From: an uncultured Candidatus Melainabacteria bacterium
GTDB taxonomy: Bacteria > Cyanobacteriota > Vampirovibrionia > Gastranaerophilales > Gastranaerophilaceae
Reading direction: 5' to 3'
Assembly (NCBI GenBank): GCA_934773085.1
Contig: CAKVMU010000085.1
Location: 1-7,369, forward strand
Length of the DNA stretch: 7,369 bases
Part shown: piece after piece, positions 6,164 through 7,369 of the stretch
Position numbering within the stretch: position 1 is the first letter of the stretch
How the letters are laid out: each line of letters opens with the position of its first letter
Translations under genes and position numbers: made by a program
The notes under the pieces: model-generated
What the model saw: only the letters and a program-made list of their open reading frames with translations
The model's database searches: none
Told to the model about the DNA's origin: nothing

Positions 6164-6255
6164 TATCAGAGAGTTTTAAAATTTTTCCCTCAAAATGTAA
6201 AAAGTTTGAGAATATTCTCAAACTTCCGGGGGTACTTTTCTCAATCTCTCTGATA
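6164..6255. repeat. 10-bp inverted repeat flanking the terminator-like palindrome
   Basis: TATCAGAGAG (6164-6173) and its exact complement CTCTCTGATA (6246-6255) bracket the 24-bp palindrome at 6202-6225. They could form an outer stem in RNA or mark the ends of a very small element. At 10 bp in this base composition, chance is possible. Confidence 0.4.
6197..6225 (-). terminator. Terminator-like 24-bp palindrome with T-run on minus strand
   Basis: AAGTTTGAGAAT (6202-6213) is directly followed by its reverse complement (6214-6225). Read on the minus strand, the stem runs into TTTTT (6203-6199), so it can act as an intrinsic terminator in that direction. Read on the plus strand it is followed by CCGGGGG and not by T. 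The stem is AT-rich and hence modest in strength. It lies about 175 nt beyond the tRNA-Asn terminator, so it would end a transcript other than the tRNA. Confidence 0.55.
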
Positions 6256-6287
6256 ATCTACACTCACTCGCATTTAACGGCAATTCC

Positions 6288-6380
6288 GTGTTTTGCCTGC
6301 AGATTCTTAATCTTCGGCAAAAACACTCCAGCCTCAGCTCGTTCGCGCTCGAACCAAGAAGGCTCCGCCTTTGTTGGTTC
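6288..6380 (-). ncRNA. Paired compound hairpins: candidate small RNA or dispersed repeat
   Basis: Two hairpins of the same design lie side by side. The first has an outer stem GTGTTTTGCC (6288-6297) with GGCAAAAACAC (6316-6326, one bulge), then an inner stem AGATT (6301-6305) with AATCT (6309-6313) and a 3-nt loop. The second has an outer stem GAACCAA (6351-6357) with TTGGTTC (6374-6380), then an inner stem AAGGC (6359-6363) with GCCTT (6367-6371) and a 3-nt loop. A GC-rich stretch with a GTTCG/CGAAC stem lies between them. The strand is assigned because the terminator-like palindrome at 6202-6225 follows on the minus strand. No known RNA family is recognised. A REP/BIME-like intergenic repeat is the main alternative. 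Confidence 0.4.
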
Positions 6381-6399
6381 TCAAACACAGACTTCAAAA

Positions 6400-6439
6400 T
6401 ACAAAAAAGTGAATGGCATTTGCCATTCACTTTTTTGTA
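6400..6439 (-). terminator. Strong intrinsic terminator of tRNA-Asn
   Basis: A perfect 19-bp inverted repeat (6400-6418 with 6421-6439) has the core stem GTGAATGGCA/TGCCATTCAC flanked by A6 and T6. Read on the minus strand it begins about 10 nt after the tRNA 3' end and ends in TTTTTTGTATTTT, a classic terminator. The A/T flanks make it bidirectional in principle, although no plus-strand gene lies immediately upstream. Confidence 0.88.
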
Positions 6440-6448
6440 ATAAAAATA

Positions 6449-6520
6449 CTCCCCAGGTTGGACTCGAACCAACAGCCTACCGGTTAACAGCCGGTTGCTC
6501 CGCCATTGAGCTACTGAGGA
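6449..6520 (-). tRNA. tRNA-Asn(GTT)
   Basis: The 72-nt cloverleaf is complete. The acceptor stem TCCTCAG (6520-6514) pairs with CTGGGGA (6456-6450), with one T-G wobble. The D-stem is GCTC/GAGC. The anticodon stem ACCGG/CCGGT carries the loop CTGTTAA with anticodon GTT (6488-6486), reading Asn codons AAC/AAU. The variable loop is short (AGGCT), and the T-arm is GTTGG-TTCGAGT-CCAAC. The discriminator is G and CCA is not encoded, so it must be added enzymatically. The gene stands alone, has its own promoter on the alaS side and a strong terminator 10 nt downstream. Confidence 0.97.
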
Positions 6521-6550
6521 ATATCAGTTTGTTATTTAGTTTACTCATCT

Positions 6551-6578
6551 ATATTACCAAATAAAATTTTTTTGTAAA
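6551..6578 (-). promoter_or_regulatory. tRNA-Asn promoter
   Basis: On the minus strand TTTACA (6578-6573) and TAATAT (6556-6551) are 16 nt apart, and TGG just before TAATAT gives an extended -10. Predicted transcription start is near 6544, about 24 nt before the mature tRNA, leaving a short 5' leader for RNase P. Confidence 0.55.
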
Positions 6579-6586
6579 GAGCAAAT

Positions 6587-6616
6587 TTTACTACTACGTT
6601 ATATTTGAATTATAAT
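6587..6616 (+). promoter_or_regulatory. alaS promoter
   Basis: A perfect TATAAT (6611-6616) has a fair -35 match TTTACT (6587-6592) 18 nt upstream. Transcription would start near 6623, giving a leader of about 29 nt. That is too short for a T-box or other riboswitch, so alaS is not controlled by an RNA leader here. The promoter is divergent from the tRNA-Asn promoter in the same interval. Confidence 0.6.
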
Positions 6617-6624
6617 AGTTATGA

Positions 6625-7369
<745 letters not shown>

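Noticed and set aside
6218..6472. Minus-strand ORF of 84 aa starting inside tRNA-Asn
   Set aside because: Its first codons are the 3' part of the tRNA and the terminator, and the rest is the hairpin element. There is no ribosome site and no protein-like pattern.
6154..6564. Plus-strand ORF of 136 aa containing a VGLEPTAYRL stretch
   Set aside because: It reads antisense through tRNA-Asn and both hairpins. VGLEPT-like peptides are a familiar artefact of translating the complement of a tRNA T-arm.

Overview
The window is AT-rich (by eye about one third G+C) and bacterial. It ends in the 5' part of alaS, next to a divergent tRNA-Asn(GUU). Both are chromosomal core genes; the rest looks like accessory DNA. 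The host is probably a gut-type Vampirovibrionia (Gastranaerophilales, 'Melainabacteria') or a relative. This is inferred from the low G+C, the cyanobacteria-like AlaRS N-terminus, and a protein opening with MKITPTNNTSFQSK, a start I associate from memory with that group. It is not proven.

Left part (1-1550): a small two-helix membrane protein (36-314, +) converges on an unrecognised 212-aa protein (416-1054, -). A 38-bp perfect GC-rich palindrome lies between them. Positions 1055-1226 hold no gene I can support. A minus-strand hydrophobic ORF (1227-1487) may be a small membrane protein or the C-terminal relic of a larger one.

Middle (1520-3783): an extended -10 promoter drives a probable plus-strand operon. 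It holds a single-pass membrane-anchored protein (1548-1937), a 16-codon mini-ORF that looks like the beheaded start of a DUF4186 gene, a macrodomain protein of the O-acetyl-ADP-ribose deacetylase/YmdB type (1998-2498), and a polytopic DUF2157-like membrane protein (2510-3562). Right behind this, 3565-3783 carries a decayed gene for a small membrane-anchored protein: one reading frame with two internal TAA codons.

Possible defence module (3725-6032): two overlapping plus-strand genes (TAATG junction) encode an unrecognised 271-aa protein and a DUF6339-like protein. They converge, 11 nt apart, with a minus-strand HNH endonuclease that has an N-terminal DNA-binding-like region. The set resembles a fragment of a restriction/defence cluster but contains no ATPase or methyltransferase, so it is either a compact undescribed system or a remnant.

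Right part (6033-7369): the 416-nt gap between the HNH gene and tRNA-Asn is crowded. It contains a predicted HNH promoter that would give a nearly leaderless mRNA, a 24-bp palindromic terminator-like hairpin, a pair of compound hairpins (small-RNA gene or dispersed repeat), and the strong tRNA terminator. tRNA-Asn and alaS are transcribed divergently from promoters in 6521-6651. The tRNA 3' end faces the HNH/DUF6339 block, the geometry of a tRNA-associated island, but no second att copy is visible.
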